Below, in pieces: positions 22,483-33,393 of a stretch of DNA of 64,000 nucleotides (the stretch's first letter is position 1; every line of letters begins with the position of its first letter). The notes beneath the pieces were generated by a model, which was given only the letters and a program-made list of their open reading frames with translations, did no database searches and had not been told where the DNA came from. The position numbers and the translations under genes were made by a program. The DNA comes from Annona cherimola (Eukaryota; Streptophyta; Magnoliopsida; Magnoliales; Annonaceae): contig CM059975.1 of the NCBI GenBank assembly GCA_030490835.1, positions 37,914,133-37,978,132 of the forward strand, written 5' to 3'.

Positions 22483-25020
22483 AGGCATGCACGTTCACAT
22501 GGATGGAGCTTTGGAAAAATTCTAAGTGCTGAAATTCCATCTCCCCCAAGGCAGCCCTCACGTCCAGCTCTAGAGCCAAAAAAGAAGGAAGAAAAACAAG
22601 GAAAAAAGAAGGGGAAAATGAGGGATTTCCAATTAATCAAGTAAGTATATGTTAATCTTGATTTTATACTTCAAATTTGAAAATTATATGATGTTATAAA
22701 CCAAAATATGAACGAAGTAGTAAAAAACGTATTTTCACCATGAAACATTTTTAAAATCTCATAATATTATGATTAAGGGACTACCAAAATTTTAGATTTA
22801 AATATTAAGCAGGTTTCAAATTAAAAATCCGAGAAGATTAACCTAAACAGGGTAGAACGGGTGACGGGATCATCTGTAGTAAATGATTTTTAATAATTTT
22901 TATGAAATTAATTTAAGGCTTAAAGTTTTATATGATATATAAGACATATTTATAATCAACAAAAAAATTAAAAATTTGGTTTTGATGTGTATACATATGC
23001 CCCATAATTCACGTGATTAGGGCCGACCCTAAACTCACAAGACTGTTCAGCACAGTGAAAATGCCAAAATAAATATATAATGTTAATATTTCATGATGAA
23101 ATATTTATTACAGTTAATTAATATATTTATTAATTTATGATAAAAATTCAGAATTAAATACCTTTATTTGATTATAAATCAAGATTTAGAGATTTCAGTA
23201 CGCCTGATTTCAGCATATGTGGATAGTTTGAGAAAAAAATCAAAAACAAAAATGAAACCAATGTAGAAATGATCCAAATTGATATATATATATATATATG
23301 TTAATACCCTAAATTTGGGTTAGGAAAAGTTGGATTAATTACTGAAAATTCGGATTTATAAAACTGCTTAGGGTTATGTGTCAAAAGACACGTTAAACAG
23401 GTGAAAAATGGGTTCCAAAGTTGCTGTTTTGGAAACCTATGATTAGTGGATTTAAATTCCATAAAAATACCCTAATTATAGTGGTAATTAAGGGTAATTA
23501 TCCTTCTGAATTATTAACTAAGTTTCTGGTTTATAAAATTTTATGAAATGCACCATGTATGTATTGCCAAATGAGCGTATGTGAATAGATAGATATGCGT
23601 GGATGATAAATGACTTATGAAATTTGATTTTGTGCAAAAATGCATGAAAATATGATGAATTTTATGATTATATATCTTTTTATAATTGCATGATGTTAAT
23701 TCCAAAATTTTGGAATTGATTAATGAAGCTAAGGCCACGACGGGTGCTTAAAATGAGCAACGATGTGTGCATTTTGGAAAATAAGTGAAAATGGCATAAG
23801 GAAGGTAATGAGCCATTAAATGGTGAATATTGAATGATTATTAAGTGAATGTATGATTACCCTACTTAGGGGACTAATGTGATGTGTAATAGCTCATGTA
23901 ATGCACAAGTATGTGCTATATGGGCATAACAACTTGAAAAGTCGAAAGAATTATGTATGTTGATAAAAAAGGGTTGAAAAACTGAGTTGAACGCAAGCAA
24001 AAGAAATATATGAATGTTATATCATTTTTATATGTATAGGCAAAGGCAAAGGCAAAGGGATAAGCGAAACGGAAAGCTAAGCAAGCGAGGTAAGCAAGCA
24101 GCTTTCTAAATGACTTTTGTTTTAAATGCTTTCCAAGTTGTTTAAGGATGGTCATTCCTTATCTATATGCGTATTGAAATGTTATTTCTATTGAAATAAA
24201 TGATTGCTTATGGTTTCGCAATTATTCATAAAAAGTAATAATGTATGGATTTGAAACAATGTTTCAAAAGGGATGGTGCAAAGAATTCTCTACATGAGAA
24301 TGACAAGTTCCATGTGTAAGGGGGTATATGATGCTGGGGTGACTAAAAGTCATGCATGGAATGGAAATCAAGTAGGCTAGTCGAGGTAGTAAGTGGACGA
24401 GGAGTCCCCCTTGACGTTGCCAAGTCGGTAGGTTCGGCGCCAAGGATGGAAAGGATTATGTCATGAAAGAGGGTTCCCCGAGCTAGCGTATCGTCACATG
24501 AAGGATAGCGTCATCAATGAAAATGATGCATTTGGACATCCAATGTTTATGAAGTGTTTATGAATGATTTATGAAAAGGTTTTTGCTCCACAAGTAGTTG
24601 ATCACTTGATAAGTGTCTCTACTGAAGTGAGAAAAAATGCTTTTAAATAAATATGCCTTCAAAATGAATTGCCTGTAAAATATAAGCTTGCTTATTGGGT
24701 TTCGACTTACGTTTTCATTTTCCAAACCCATATACAGGTGAAAGAAGAGACCTAGTAAAGGAGCAAGAGCTATCCATTGAAGAAATGGAAAAACATTATA
24801 AGTTCATGTTTGTGAAAAACTTATGATGAATGATTGTAAATTTACCTTGATGTTTTATGTTGACATCTATGATGATACATGCAATTGTTGGAAATATGTG
24901 GAAAACAAGTTAAATCTATGTTTTGATGATTAACAAATCAATTTGAGTAAGTCTTGGCTACTAACAAGTTTATGAAAATGTTTAAGGAATAATCATTTGA
25001 AGAAAATCAAGAATAGAAGC

Positions 25021-25735
25021 CAAGTCGTATCCCAAGTCGACTCCAAGATCGACTTCAAACATGCAGAACTGTCCAGAGTTGAAAACGGAAGAAGGGAAGG
25101 TGAAGTCGCAGGCCAAGTCGACTCCACCTGCGACTTGGGTAGCCAAGTCGCAAACGAAGTCGACCTCACCATCGACTTCAGTCGGGCGAAACCTTCCAGA
25201 GTTGAATTCGAAACAGCAGAATGCCGAAGTCGCACCCCAAGTCGACTCCACGTGCGACTTGAGGTGAAGTCGCAGCCGAAGTCGACTCCGACATCGACTT
25301 CGATCGGGCAGAAGCTATTTTTTCAGAAAACAAGCTCATTATCAACTCAAGTGTTTCAAATTCCAAGCAAGACTCAATTCCTTCAAAGATTCACAAGGTT
25401 CAAGCTAATCCAGGAAGAATCAAAGTCAAGTTCTTCAAGGGTCACAAGATCTATAAGTTTGAGGAGCCATTCCAGAATCAAAAGGACTGAAGGAAGAAAG
25501 ACTAAGCAAAACAAGAGTTTCAAAGTTCCAAGTTCATGAAGCCAACTGTCGAGGTGAAGTCGAACCCGAAGTCGACTCCACCTGCGACTTGGGTCAAGTC
25601 GAGAACCCAAGTCGACCCTGACTGGAACTTGAAGTTGCGACAGAGAGGCGAAGTCGCACCCGAAGTCGCCTCCATCTGCGACTTGGGCGAAGTCGCATCC
25701 GAAGTCGACTCCACATGCGACTTGGGTCGCAACGG
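25021..25735. promoter_or_regulatory. GTCGAC palindrome clusters in the element A 5' LTR
   Basis: The recurring unit is AAGTCGACTCCANNTGCGACTT followed by a spacer and (G)AAGTCGCA. GTCGAC is self-complementary, and TGCGACTT pairs with AAGTCGCA, so neighbouring units can fold into serial hairpins. Palindrome arrays upstream of the LTR TATA box are described for Sireviruses. Enhancer or silencing roles remain inferred. The matching arrays are 31915-32629 and 57402-58116. Confidence 0.75.
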
Positions 25736-25747
25736 TCGGATTATTTT

Positions 25748-25793
25748 CGAACGTTGGCGCATTAAATGCGCGCCACCTACTCACTAACGTTCG
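25748..25793. promoter_or_regulatory. CGAACGTT / AACGTTCG inverted repeat upstream of TATA
   Basis: Perfect 8-bp arms (25748-25755 and 25786-25793) enclose GGCGCATTAAATGCGCGCC, itself nearly palindromic. The block ends 16 bp before the TATA box. The left arm and GGCGCATTAAATG are also conserved in the diverged B LTR (about 5764-5784). Confidence 0.6.
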
Positions 25794-25808
25794 GATTCCC
25801 TCCAAGAT

Positions 25809-25817
25809 TATAAATAG
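25809..25817 (+). promoter_or_regulatory. TATA box of the element A 5' LTR
   Basis: TATAAATAG matches the plant TATA consensus and follows the palindrome array, as expected at a U3/R boundary. The equivalents are 32703-32711 in the 3' LTR and 58190-58198 in unit 3. Confidence 0.75.
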
Positions 25818-26138
25818 AACTCATTGTGAACGAGGGAGTAACAAGAGGATCATTAAGTGAGCATAACTCATATCCATAAGAGCTTCAAAGAGATCAAATC
25901 ACTCAAGGAGGAAGAATTGTGCTTCAAGTTGCAAGAGCTACATTCAGAAACTTCAAAGCCATCATCTACAAGTTCTTCCCTGCGCTAAATCGTTTCTACA
26001 CACCTGTAAAGTGTAGTTTACTTTTATTGTTTACTTGTTTGTGTTGAACTTGATTTAGCTTGCGTAGCTAAGATCAAGAGGTAGCAAAGTAGTGTGTGAT
26101 TGGAGTGTGACTCATCACCTACTTGTGCTAAGTGTTTG

Positions 26139-26238
26139 ATGCCCCCTAGAGCTAGAATCTAGAAGAGAGCAAGAGGCTCTGGTTGTATATGCCCCCTAGA
26201 GCTAGAATCTAGAAGAGAGAAAGAGGCTCTAGTTGTAT
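26139..26238 (+). repeat. Two tandem 50-bp segments in the LTR leader
   Basis: ATGCCCCCTAGAGCTAGAAT... is repeated twice (26139-26188 and 26189-26238) with a few changes. Each copy contains CTAGAGCTAGAATCTAG, able to form a small stem. The solo LTR has two copies, and the B LTR has one (about 6162-6215). Confidence 0.8.
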
Positions 26239-26501
26239 TCGCGGAATACAATAGTGGAACCCAAGTCACAAGGAGTGTGAGCTTGGAAGAGTGGAGTAGG
26301 GAGGTTGCCCGAACCACTATAAAATCCTTGTCTACTTGCTTTTATTTCTGCTCTCTTTATTACTTTGCTTTCCATTCAGTTTCTTCATTCAAGGGTATTA
26401 ATTCTACAAGGGGTTAAGTTTTTAAGTTACCAAAGAAATTTTTAAGAACCCAATTCACCCCTCCCCTCTTGGGTTTTGCCATCTATTCGGGACCCAACAA
26501 G

Positions 26502-26513
26502 TGGTATCAGAGC
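26502..26513 (+). other. Primer binding site of element A
   Basis: TGGTATCAGAGC is complementary to the 3' end of plant initiator tRNA-Met and starts two bases after the 5' LTR. Confidence 0.93.
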
Positions 26514-26547
26514 AGGTCTTTGAGTTAAACCAAAGAGATCTATTGAT

Positions 26548-28386
26548 ATGGCATCCCAATCGATTTCCGTTCCCGCTTTTGTCGAGGGCCAATCTTTTAC
26601 AAGGCCACCATTGTTTGATGGGAACAACTTTGGCTATTGGAAGCTTCGTATGAAGCAACTCATCATGGCTACCGATATGGATTCTTGGATTGCTATCCAA
26701 GATGGTGTGATTTTGCCTACCGATGACAAAGCTTCCAAATGGACCGAAGAGGAAGTTAGAACCGTCAAGAGCAATGCCAAGGCAATGAATTCTTTATTTT
26801 GTGCTCTTACGGCTTCGGAGTATGATAGAGTATCTTCTTGTTTGACTGCAAAAGAGATATGGGATACTCTAACATCTATTTATGAAGGAACCTCCCAAGT
26901 CCAAGGGACCAGGAGAAACATTTTGATTGGAGAGTTTGAAAATTTCAGAATGCTAGATACTGAAAATATTTCTGAAATGTTTGCGAGATTTTCTAAAATT
27001 ACTAATGCTCTAAAGGGTCTTGGAAAAGCTATTTCTGAATCCGAGCAGGTTATGAAGATATTGAGAGCTCTACCGGATTCATGGACTCCAAAGATAACGG
27101 CAATTGAAGAAGCCAAAGACCTCAACACATTGAAGCTTGAAGATCTTATTAGCTCACTCATGTCACATGAGCTAATTAAGAAAAGGAATGAGGATCAACA
27201 CAAAGGCAAAAGAGCAATTGCCTTGAAAGCTACACAAGACACGGATGACACCTCATCCTCTCAAAACGATGACGAGATGGCCCTACTCACAAAACGATTC
27301 AGAAAATTTGTGAGAAAAGGCGGAAATTTCAGAAATTTCAAAGACAGAAATTCCAGAGAGAAAAAGAAAGAACCAATCAAATGCTATAGATGCGGGGGCG
27401 TAGGACATATGCAAACCCAATGTCCTACACCGGAAGAAAGGCCAAAGGAAAATCATGAAGGCAGAAGATATCAAAAGGGAAGAGGCATGTACGTCAATGA
27501 GGAGACGTCAACAACATGCAACTCTTCAACCGATGACAACGATGCGGCCAACTATGCAAGAATATGCTGCGTAGCACAAATCGAACAAGAAGAAGAACTG
27601 CTATGCTTGAACACGACGGAAGTTTTGGAAGATCAATCTACCTCAACAAAATACACAGAAAGTGAAGAGGTAACTTCCAAACCTTATTCTCAATCAAGTT
27701 ATTCTTCTTTTCATGATTGCCTCAAATGTGCCGAATTAGATGAACTACAAATTGCATATGATTCATTGTATGGGGAAATCAAAAAGCTAGGAAACAAGTT
27801 GACATTAAAAAGAAAACAATGTAACTTTGTTATCATTGAAAATGGAAAACTAGCTGAAATGTCAACAAAATTGAAAGAAGAAAATGAACTGTTGTTGAAA
27901 GAAGTTGAGAAACTGAAAAAGGAGAACGAATCCTTAAATGAATCATTAGCAAAGTTCTCTAATCCCGGTGAAAATGTGAAGATGTTCTTGAATATGACCT
28001 CACAAACAGATAGAAGAGGTCTTGGATACAATACATTTGAGCAAAAAGAAAGTGGTAAATCAAATGTGCCAATACATGGAAAATATCAAACAAATACTGC
28101 ACCTACATTCAAGCCACAAAGGAAAAATGTTGTGTGGACTAAAAGGCCAACACTTGAACCAAAATATACTTGGAGGGCTACTCCTAGATTACCAATGGCT
28201 TGTAACTTTTGCAACAAGATGGGTCATAAAGCCCATAAATGTAACTTCAAGAAATTATATGACCATGGTGCAAGATTAGTTTGGGTTCCAAGGAACACGA
28301 GATTTGGGCTTTCTAAGATAGAGCAACGAAGATTAAATCATTTTACTAACCCAAATGGACCCATAAAATGGGTACCAAAAAGATGA
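26548..28386 (+). CDS. gag: Element A Gag (capsid/nucleocapsid), 612 aa
   Basis: Gag assembles the virus-like particle and packages element RNA. The ATG at 26548 is the first in frame after the PBS and is conserved in element B. Residues about 20-215 form the copia-type gag domain ([34 protein letters not shown]). Zinc knuckle 1 is at residues 279-292 ([14 protein letters not shown]) and knuckle 2 at 552-565 ([14 protein letters not shown]), both C-x2-C-x4-H-x4-C. A Lys/Glu-rich probable coiled coil lies at about 395-475. The frame ends with IKWVPKR and TGA at 28384-28386, and the pol frame overlaps the last 20 bases. At 612 aa, with two knuckles and a coiled coil, it fits the large Gag of Sireviruses. 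No damage is seen. Confidence 0.95.
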   Translation: MASQSISVPAFVEGQSFTRPPLFDGNNFGYWKLRMKQLIMATDMDSWIAIQDGVILPTDDKASKWTEEEVRTVKSNAKAMNSLFCALTASEYDRVSSCLTAKEIWDTLTSIYEGTSQVQGTRRNILIGEFENFRMLDTENISEMFARFSKITNALKGLGKAISESEQVMKILRALPDSWTPKITAIEEAKDLNTLKLEDLISSLMSHELIKKRNEDQHKGKRAIALKATQDTDDTSSSQNDDEMALLTKRFRKFVRKGGNFRNFKDRNSREKKKEPIKCYRCGGVGHMQTQCPTPEERPKENHEGRRYQKGRGMYVNEETSTTCNSSTDDNDAANYARICCVAQIEQEEELLCLNTTEVLEDQSTSTKYTESEEVTSKPYSQSSYSSFHDCLKCAELDELQIAYDSLYGEIKKLGNKLTLKRKQCNFVIIENGKLAEMSTKLKEENELLLKEVEKLKKENESLNESLAKFSNPGENVKMFLNMTSQTDRRGLGYNTFEQKESGKSNVPIHGKYQTNTAPTFKPQRKNVVWTKRPTLEPKYTWRATPRLPMACNFCNKMGHKAHKCNFKKLYDHGARLVWVPRNTRFGLSKIEQRRLNHFTNPNGPIKWVPKR

Positions 28387-31300
28387 GAATTACTTGTTTA
28401 TTTTTCAGATTTGTTTAAAGGCAAAGGCAAATAATGTATGGTTCATGGATAGCGGTTGTTCAAGGCACATGACTGGAGAAAGAAATTTGTTTCACAAACT
28501 TAAGCCTTGCAACGACGGAACGGTTGCCTTTGGTAATAATGAGAAAGGTAAAATCAAAGGTAAAGGAAATATTTACAGTAGCTCAAATGCATGTATGGAG
28601 GATGTTTTGTTTGTTGAAGGACTCAAGCATAACTTAATGAGCATTATCCAATTATGTGATAAAGGATATAAGGTTGTGTTTGAATCATCTATATGTAATG
28701 TATTTGATGGTGAGCATATCATGTTTAGTGGAAGAAGACATGGAAATGTATATTTGGTTTCACTTGATGAACTAGATGGTCAATGTCTAATGGCCATTGA
28801 AAATGACCCATGGGTTTGGCATAAAAGACTTGGACATGTGAATATGTCAAACATAAAGACCCTATGGAAGAAGAGTTTGGTAGAAGGCTTGCCTAAGTTG
28901 AAATATGACAAAGACAAAATATGTAAGGCATGTCAATTATCTAAACAACCAAAGATGTCTTTTTCTACCAAAAAGGAGATTTCCACCACTAGGCCACTTG
29001 AATTGCTACACATGGATCTATATGGACCATCCGACATTTTAACCATTGGTGGAAAGAAATATGTATTTGTTATTGTAGATGACTTTTCAAGATTCACATG
29101 GATAATTCTCTTAGCTAGCAAAGATGAAGCTTTCTCTATGTTTTCAACTTTTGTAAACTTGGTGGAAAATGAAAAACAAAGTACTATTATGTCTATAAGA
29201 AGTGACCATGGTGGTGAATTTGAGAACAAACGATTCATAGAATTATGTAATGAAAAAGGAATTCATCACACATTTTCTGCACCAAGGACTCCACAACAAA
29301 ATGGAGTAGTTGAAAGGAAAAACAGAACTATACAAGAGATGGCTAGAACAATGCTAAATGAGAGCAAATTATCCAAGAAGTTTTGGGGTGAAGCTGTGAG
29401 CACAGCTTGTCATGTTTTAAATCGAGTTACCATTAGAGCTATCTTGAAAAAGACCCCATATGAGCTATGGAAGGGAAGGAAACCGAACATATCTTATTTT
29501 CATGCTTTTGGATGCACATGTTATGTTCTGAACAATGGAAAAACCAACTTGGGAAAACTTGATGCTAAAAGTGATGAAGCAATATTCCTTGGTTATTCAT
29601 CAAATAGCAAAGCATATAGAGTTTTCAATAAACGAAACCAAGTTGTAGAAGAATCCATACATGTTGTTTTTGATGAAACTAACCCATGCTTGAAAAGAAG
29701 AGATGATTTAAGTGATGCAGATGAGATTGTAAGCAACTTTGAAAAGCTGCATGTGGAAAAGCAAGAAGATTCCATGGAGGAAAGGGTAAGTGAAGGTAAC
29801 AATTCCTATAAACCTCCAACTGATTTAAAATTCAATCATGCACATCCAATTGAGCAAGTTATAGGAAATGTGTATGAAGGTGTAAAAACTAGAAGGTCAA
29901 AGCAAAATGTTTGTGGACAATATGCTTTTGTATCCAAGATTGAACCTTCTAATATTGATCAAGCTCTTGATGATGAAAACTGGATTATGGCCATGCAAGA
30001 AGAGCTAAATCAATTTGAAAGAAATCAAGTTTGGCACCTTGTTCCTAGACCAAATGACTGTATTGTTATTGGCACCAAGTGGGTCTTTAGGAACAAATTA
30101 GATGAAAGTGGACTTGTAGTGAGAAACAAAGCTAGACTTGTGGCAAAAGGATACTCACAAGAAGAAGGAATAGATTTTGAAGAATCCTATGCCCCGGTTG
30201 CTAGATTAGAGGCAATTCGCATCTTACTAGCTTTTGCATCTCACATGAACTTTAAATTGTTTCAAATGGATGTCAAAAGTGCATTCCTGAATGGTTATAT
30301 AAATGAAGAGGTGTATGTAGAACAACCACCTGGATTTGAGGAAAAAGATCAATCTAAATTTGTATACAAGCTAACCAAAGCATTATATGGATTAAAACAA
30401 GCTCCAAGAGCTTGGTATGATAGACTAAGCAAATTTCTGATTGATCATGATTTTCAAAAAGGAAATGTAGACACCACTTTGTTTATCAAGTACAATGGAA
30501 AGGATATATTGATCATTCAGATTTATGTAGATGATATTATTTTTGGTGCTACTAATGAAACTCTTTGCCAAGAATTTTCTGAGCTTATGCAGAAAGAGTT
30601 TGAGATGAGCATGATGGGAGAGCTAAACTTCTTCCTTGGACTGCAAATCAAGCAACTAAATGAAGGAATCTTCATAAACCAGTCCAAATATATCAAGGAG
30701 ATGTTCAAGAAGTTTGGCATGGAGAACAGCAAAGGAGCAAACACGCCCATGAGCTCCACAATCAAAATGGACAAAGATGAAAAGGAAAAATTAGTTGATA
30801 TGAAAGTGTATAGAAGCATGATAGGTTCCTTATTGTATCTAACTGCTTCTAGGCCAGATATTTTGTTTAGTGTGTGTATGTGCTCTAGATTTCAATCATG
30901 CCCAAAAGAATCACACTTGGTAGTTGTGAAAAGAATTTTTAGATATCTAGTAGACACTACCAATTTAGGACTATGGTATCCAAAGGGCTCTAATTTTGAT
31001 CTAATCGGCTACTCGGATGCGGATTTTGCCGGTTACAAAGTAGATAGAAAAAGCACTAGTGGAACATGTCAGTTTCTTGGAAGCATGTTGGTTTCATGGT
31101 TTTCAAGAAAACAAACTAGTGTTGCTTTATCTACGGCGGAAGCCGAATATATTGCCGCCGGGAGCTGTTGTGCCCAATTACTTTGGATGAAACAGCAACT
31201 TAGGGACTATGGCATGGATTTCAAAGATATACCTATCAAATGTGATAATACAAGTGCCATATGTCTAACCAAGAATCCAGTCCTGCATTCTAGGACCAAA

Positions 31301-31468
31301 CATATAGACCTTAGACATCATTTCATTAGAGAACATGTAGAAAATCATGACATATGTTTGGTATATGTAAGAACTGAGGAACAAGTTGCAGATATATTCA
31401 CTAAGCCCCTAGCAAAAGAAGCATTTTATAAGCTTAGAAATGACATGGGAATGCTTGAACTAACTTAA
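28367..31468 (+). CDS. pol: Element A Pol polyprotein: protease, integrase, RT, RNase H
   Basis: The frame is open from 28367 (after a TAA), one nucleotide forward of gag, so expression by +1 frameshifting in the overlap 28367-28386 is inferred; the first ATG is well inside conserved sequence. Residues are numbered from 28394. Protease: [12 protein letters not shown], active Asp at 19. Integrase: zinc site H143, H148, C177, C180, and a catalytic triad D208 (HMDLYGP), D271 (SDHGGEF), E307 (NGVVERKN) with D-35-E spacing. Reverse transcriptase: D626 ([11 protein letters not shown]) and YVDD at 711-714. RNase H: SDADF (875-877), [12 protein letters not shown] (913-924), DNTSAI (951) and the HSRTKHID end. 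The integrase-before-RT order is diagnostic of Ty1/copia. No stop interrupts it. The stop is followed by polypurine tracts, with no accessory ORF, unlike element B. Confidence 0.95.
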   Translation, partial: NGYQKDENYLFIFQICLKAKANNVWFMDSGCSRHMTGERNLFHKLKPCNDGTVAFGNNEKGKIKGKGNIYSSSNACMEDVLFVEGLKHNLMSIIQLCDKGYKVVFESSICNVFDGEHIMFSGRRHGNVYLVSLDELDGQCLMAIENDPWVWHKRLGHVNMSNIKTLWKKSLVEGLPKLKYDKDKICKACQLSKQPKMSFSTKKEISTTRPLELLHMDLYGPSDILTIGGKKYVFVIVDDFSRFTWIILLASKDEAFSMFSTFVNLVENEKQSTIMSIRSDHGGEFENKRFIELCNEKGIHHTFSAPRTPQQNGVVERKNRTIQEMARTMLNESKLSKKFWGEAVSTACHVLNRVTIRAILKKTPYELWKGRKPNISYFHAFGCTCYVLNNGKTNLGKLDAKSDEAIFLGYSSNSKAYRVFNKRNQVVEESIHVVFDETNPCLKRRDDLSDADEIVSNFEKLHVEKQEDSMEERVSEGNNSYKPPTDLKFNHAHPIEQVIGNVYEGVKTRRSKQNVCGQYAFVSKIEPSNIDQALDDENWIMAMQEELNQFERNQVWHLVPRPNDCIVIGTKWVFRNKLDESGLVVRNKARLVAKGYSQEEGIDFEESYAPVARLEAIRILLAFASHMNFKLFQMDVKSAFLNGYINEEVYVEQPPGFEEKDQSKFVYKLTKALYGLKQAPRAWYDRLSKFLIDHDFQKGNVDTTLFIKYNGKDILIIQIYVDDIIFGATNETLCQEFSELMQKEFEMSMMGELNFFLGLQIKQLNEGIFINQSKYIKEMFKKFGMENSKGANTPMSSTIKMDKDEKEKLVDMKVYRSMIGSLLYLTASRPDILFSVCMCSRFQSCPKESHLVVVKRIFRYLVDTTNLGLWYPKGSNFDLIGYSDADFAGYKVDRKSTSGTCQFLGSMLVSWFSRKQTSVALSTAEAEYIAAGSCCAQLLWMKQQLRDYGMDFKDIPIKCDNTSAICLTKNPVLHSRTKHIDLRHHFIREHVENHDICLVYVRTEEQVADIFTKPLAKEAFYKLRNDMGMLELT

Positions 31469-31779
31469 AGCATAAATTGAGGGGGAGCACCTGTTTAGGG
31501 GGAGCAATCCCACCTATCTATTTCTTTACCCTCTAATCTTTTTGATATATTGACAAAAAGGGGGAGAGAGATTTAAGAATAGGGAGAAGAAGAGGATTTG
31601 AGTATAAGTCTTTATGATTAAAGGGGAGAGAGACTTAAGGAGAGAAGAGTAGGATATGTATATGCTTAAATGAATGCTTTGAATGTTTGCATGATTTCAT
31701 AATGCAATATGAGCATAATTATTTTTAACGGAAGGTATCCACTCAAATCGGTTTTGTCAATCATCAAAAAGGGGGAGAT
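31469..31779 (+). other. Element A 3' untranslated region with multiple polypurine tracts
   Basis: Purine runs occur at about 31480 (GAGGGGGAG), 31496 (AGGGGGAG), 31555-31570 (AAAAAGGGGGAGAGAG), 31620 (AAGGGGAGAG) and 31766-31779 (AAAAAGGGGGAGAT, abutting the 3' LTR). Multiple tracts are a Sirevirus hallmark. No ORF is seen. Confidence 0.85.
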
Positions 31780-33393
31780 TGTTGGAAATATGTGGAAAAC
31801 AAGTTAAATCTATGTTTTGATGATTAACAAATCAATTTGAGTAAGTCTTGGCTACTAACAAGTTTATGAAAATGTTTAAGGAATAATCATTTGAAGAAAA
31901 TCAAGAATAGAAGCCAAGTCGTATCCCAAGTCGACTCCAAGATCGACTTCAAACATGCAGAACTGTCCAGAGTTGAAAACGGAAGAAGGGAAGGTGAAGT
32001 CGCAGGCCAAGTCGACTCCACCTGCGACTTGGGTAGCCAAGTCGCAAACGAAGTCGACCTCACCATCGACTTCAGTCGGGCGAAACCTTCCAGAGTTGAA
32101 TTCGAAACAGCAGAATGCCGAAGTCGCACCCCAAGTCGACTCCACGTGCGACTTGAGGTGAAGTCGCAGCCGAAGTCGACTCCGACATCGACTTCGATCG
32201 GGCAGAAGCTATTTTTTCAGAAAACAAGCTCATTATCAACTCAAGTGTTTCAAATTCCAAGCAAGACTCAATTCCTTCAAAGATTCACAAGGTTCAAGCT
32301 AATCCAGGAAGAATCAAAGTCAAGTTCTTCAAGGGTCACAAGATCTATAAGTTTGAGGAGCCATTCCAGAATCAAAAGGACTGAAGGAAGAAAGACTAAG
32401 CAAAACAAGAGTTTCAAAGTTCCAAGTTCATGAAGCCAACTGTCGAGGTGAAGTCGAACCCGAAGTCGACTCCACCTGCGACTTGGGTCAAGTCGAGAAC
32501 CCAAGTCGACCCTGACTGGAACTTGAAGTTGCGACAGAGAGGCGAAGTCGCACCCGAAGTCGACTCCATCTGCGACTTGGGCGAAGTCGCATCCGAAGTC
32601 GACTCCACATGCGACTTGGGTCGCAACGGTCGGATTATTTTCGAACGTTGGCGCATTAAATGCGCGCCACCTACTCACTAACGTTCGGATTCCCTCCAAG
32701 ATTATAAATAGAACTCATTGTGAACGAGGGAGTAACAAGAGGATCATTAAGTGAGCATAACTCATATCCATAAGAGCTTCAAAGAGATCAAATCACTCAA
32801 GGAGGAAGAATTGTGCTTCAAGTTGCAAGAGCTACATTCAGAAACTTCAAAGCCATCATCTACAAGTTCTTCCCTGCGCTAAATCGTTTCTACACACCTG
32901 TAAAGTGTAGTTTACTTTTATTGTTTACTTGTTTGTGTTGAACTTGATTTAGCTTGCGTAGCTAAGATCAAGAGGTAGCAAAGTAGTGTGTGATTGGAGT
33001 GTGACTCATCACCTACTTGTGCTAAGTGTTTGATGCCCCCTAGAGCTAGAATCTAGAAGAGAGCAAGAGGCTCTGGTTGTATATGCCCCCTAGAGCTAGA
33101 ATCTAGAAGAGAGAAAGAGACTCTAGTTGTATTCGCGGAATACAATAGTGGAACCCAAGTCACAAGGAGTGTGAGCTTGGAAGAGTGGAGTAGGGAGGTT
33201 GCCCGAACCACTATAAAATCCTTGTCTACTTGCTTTTATTTCTGCTCTCTTTATTACTTTGCTTTCCATTCAGTTTCTTCATTCAAGGGTATTAATTCTA
33301 CAAGGGGTTAAGTTTTTAAGTTACCAAAGAAATTTTTAAGAACCCAATTCACCCCTCCCCTCTTGGGTTTTGCCATCTATTCGGGACCCAACA
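31780..33393 (+). mobile_element. 3' LTR of element A (1614 bp)
   Basis: It has the same length and organisation as the 5' LTR (palindromes about 31915-32629, TATAAATAG at 32703-32711). Unit 3's 5' LTR has A at the 32563-equivalent site and G at the 33120-equivalent site, so the two LTR differences look like single private changes after insertion. Confidence 0.95.

Larger units (their letters stand above)
1..23847. repeat. Tandem macro-repeat unit 1 (element A absent)
   Basis: The sequence from base 1 is repeated from base 23848 and again from base 56229, always in the same orientation. Unit 1 is about 23.85 kb and lacks the 8.5 kb element A found in units 2 and 3. By eye about 40 substitutions, a 17-bp indel and microsatellite length changes separate it from unit 2. 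Because the whole window is periodic, base 1 is an arbitrary phase and the true duplication joint cannot be placed. Confidence 0.95.
24886..26499 (+). mobile_element. 5' LTR of element A (1614 bp)
   Basis: It starts TGTTGGAAAT and ends GGGACCCAACA. In order it carries palindrome clusters (about 25021-25300 and 25550-25735), a CGAACGTT/AACGTTCG inverted repeat, a TATA box and a tandem pair of 50-bp segments. Long ORFs on both strands here are by-products of the palindromes. Confidence 0.95.
24886..33393 (+). mobile_element. Element A: intact, young Sirevirus-type Ty1/copia retrotransposon (8508 bp)
   Basis: Two 1614-bp LTRs flank a PBS, an open gag (612 codons), an open pol (1024 residues from 28394) in the next frame, and several polypurine tracts. 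The target duplication gcaat is perfect (24881-24885 and 33394-33398). The LTRs differ at only two positions that I could find (25669 C / 32563 A and 26226 G / 33120 A). All catalytic motifs are present, so it appears structurally autonomous. Sirevirus assignment rests on gag-pol sequence style, multiple polypurine tracts and palindrome-rich LTRs. Confidence 0.95.

Noticed and set aside
24982..25805. Overlapping ORFs of 60-180 codons on both strands in the element A LTR (also in all other LTR copies)
   Set aside because: They read the same GTCGAC palindromes in different frames, giving repeated VDST/CDLG or VESTW/CDFTQV peptides. No domain or start context is seen, and they sit in LTR promoter sequence.
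28381..28412. Possible 3' splice site (TTGTTTATTTTTCAG) at the gag/pol border
   Set aside because: The same bases encode residues conserved between A and B pol (xFQ(I/V)CL(K/R)AKANN), so a coding explanation suffices; no matching donor was identified.
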